Of a stretch of DNA of 5,566 nt, positions 5,443 through 5,566 are shown piece after piece; within the stretch, counting starts at the first letter, position 1; each line of letters begins with the position of its first letter. Position numbers and translations under genes: made by a program. The notes beneath the pieces are model-generated. The model worked only from the letters and a program-made list of their open reading frames with translations. It was not told where the DNA came from and did no database searches. The DNA is from an uncultured Oscillospiraceae bacterium (lineage in GTDB: Bacteria; Bacillota_A; Clostridia; Oscillospirales; Oscillospiraceae), in NCBI GenBank assembly GCA_934561335.1, contig CAKTGD010000108.1, positions 1-5,566 of the forward strand. Direction: 5' to 3'.

Positions 5443-5487
5443 AAAAAAAGGAAAAGTGCTGTAATCACTGAGATTACAGCACTTTTT
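5443..5487. terminator. tRNA terminator, perfect 15-bp hairpin with T-runs on both sides
   Basis: AAAAGTGCTGTAATC (5452-5466) and its exact complement (5472-5486) enclose a five-base loop. On the - strand the hairpin is followed by CC and seven T (complement of 5443-5449), ending the tRNA transcript. On the + strand five T close it (5483-5487), so it also shields the tRNA from transcription coming out of the phage. It begins three bases after the tRNA CCA. Confidence 0.85.
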
Positions 5488-5489
5488 AC

Positions 5490-5535
5490 TGGTCCGAGTG
5501 GCGGGAGTCGAACCCACGGCCTCATGGACCCGAAC
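5490..5535. other. Probable prophage attachment site (3' part of the tRNA-Pro gene)
   Basis: Phage late genes run up to the 3' side of an intact tRNA, and 3' ends of tRNA genes are the common targets of tyrosine integrases. If so, the 3' part of this tRNA was supplied by the phage and restores the gene. The core length and exact crossover cannot be read from one end; the span given is the T arm to about the anticodon loop. Confidence 0.45.
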
Positions 5536-5565
5536 CATGCGCGCTACCAACTGCGCTACACCCGG
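5490..5565 (-). tRNA. tRNA-Pro, anticodon CGG
   Basis: Read on the - strand, the gene folds as a full cloverleaf of 76 bases. The acceptor stem CCGGGTG pairs with CACTCGG (one G-T pair). The D stem is GCGC/GCGC with loop AGTTGGTA. The anticodon stem CATGG/CCATG carries the loop TTCGGGT, and anticodon CGG reads codon CCG. The T stem GTGGG/CCCGC has loop TTCGACT. The discriminator is A, and CCA is encoded (5490-5492). All key bases look intact, so the gene should be functional. Its 3' end faces the phage genes. Confidence 0.95.
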
Positions 5566-5566
5566 A

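Noticed and set aside
5223..5550. Two - strand open frames running from the tRNA into the noncoding end (100 and 82 codons)
   Set aside because: Both begin inside the tRNA-Pro gene and read through its terminator. They contain the typical products of reading a tRNA as protein, and have no ribosome binding site.

Overview
The window reads as the right-hand end of an integrated tailed phage in a bacterium of the Firmicutes, most likely a gut Clostridia of the Oscillospiraceae type. The grounds are the moderately high G+C, the strong GGAGG-type ribosome binding sites, PBSX/XkdP-like tail proteins, a toxin-secretion/phage-lysis holin and a CHAP endolysin. The taxon is inferred from style, not from a marker gene. 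All protein genes lie on the + strand, packed tightly with several stop/start overlaps, as in a phage late operon.

Layout, left to right. (1) 1-1358: C-terminal part of the tail tape measure protein, cut by the window edge. (2) 1355-1807: a short XkdP-like tail protein without the LysM domain usually found at its C-terminus. (3) 1826-2506: a short tail-fibre-like protein whose C-terminus resembles XkdX. The hub and baseplate genes expected between (2) and (3) are absent, so a deletion or an unusually reduced tail is suggested. (4) 2520-2804: a small Mor-family DNA-binding protein. (5) 2836-2994: a 52-residue ORF with a GTG start. (6) 2984-3472: holin. (7) 3525-3857: a 110-residue unknown protein, translationally coupled to (8) 3854-4342, a CHAP endolysin. 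(9) 4366-4689 and (10) 4682-5140: an unknown small protein and a short fibre-like protein, overlapping each other and placed after the lysis genes.

The last ~425 bases hold no credible protein gene but are rich in signals. A strong terminator closes the late operon (5142-5180). A second hairpin (5184-5231) can terminate transcription in both directions. A near-consensus leftward promoter, TTGTCA-N17-TATAAT (5296-5324), points at that hairpin, so a ~105-nt RNA is predicted. A weaker rightward promoter overlaps its -35 region. Then come a 10-bp direct repeat (5419-5440), a perfect 15-bp hairpin with T-runs on both sides, and a complete tRNA-Pro(CGG) on the - strand. The 3' end of the tRNA faces the phage, which is the expected geometry of integration into a tRNA 3' end, so 5490-5565 is probably attR or attL. 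No integrase is present at this end; it would be expected at the other end, outside the window.

Functionally, the left half builds the tail, the centre carries a regulator and the lysis cassette (holin plus endolysin), and the right end insulates the phage operon from the host tRNA and may express small RNAs from the integrated phage.
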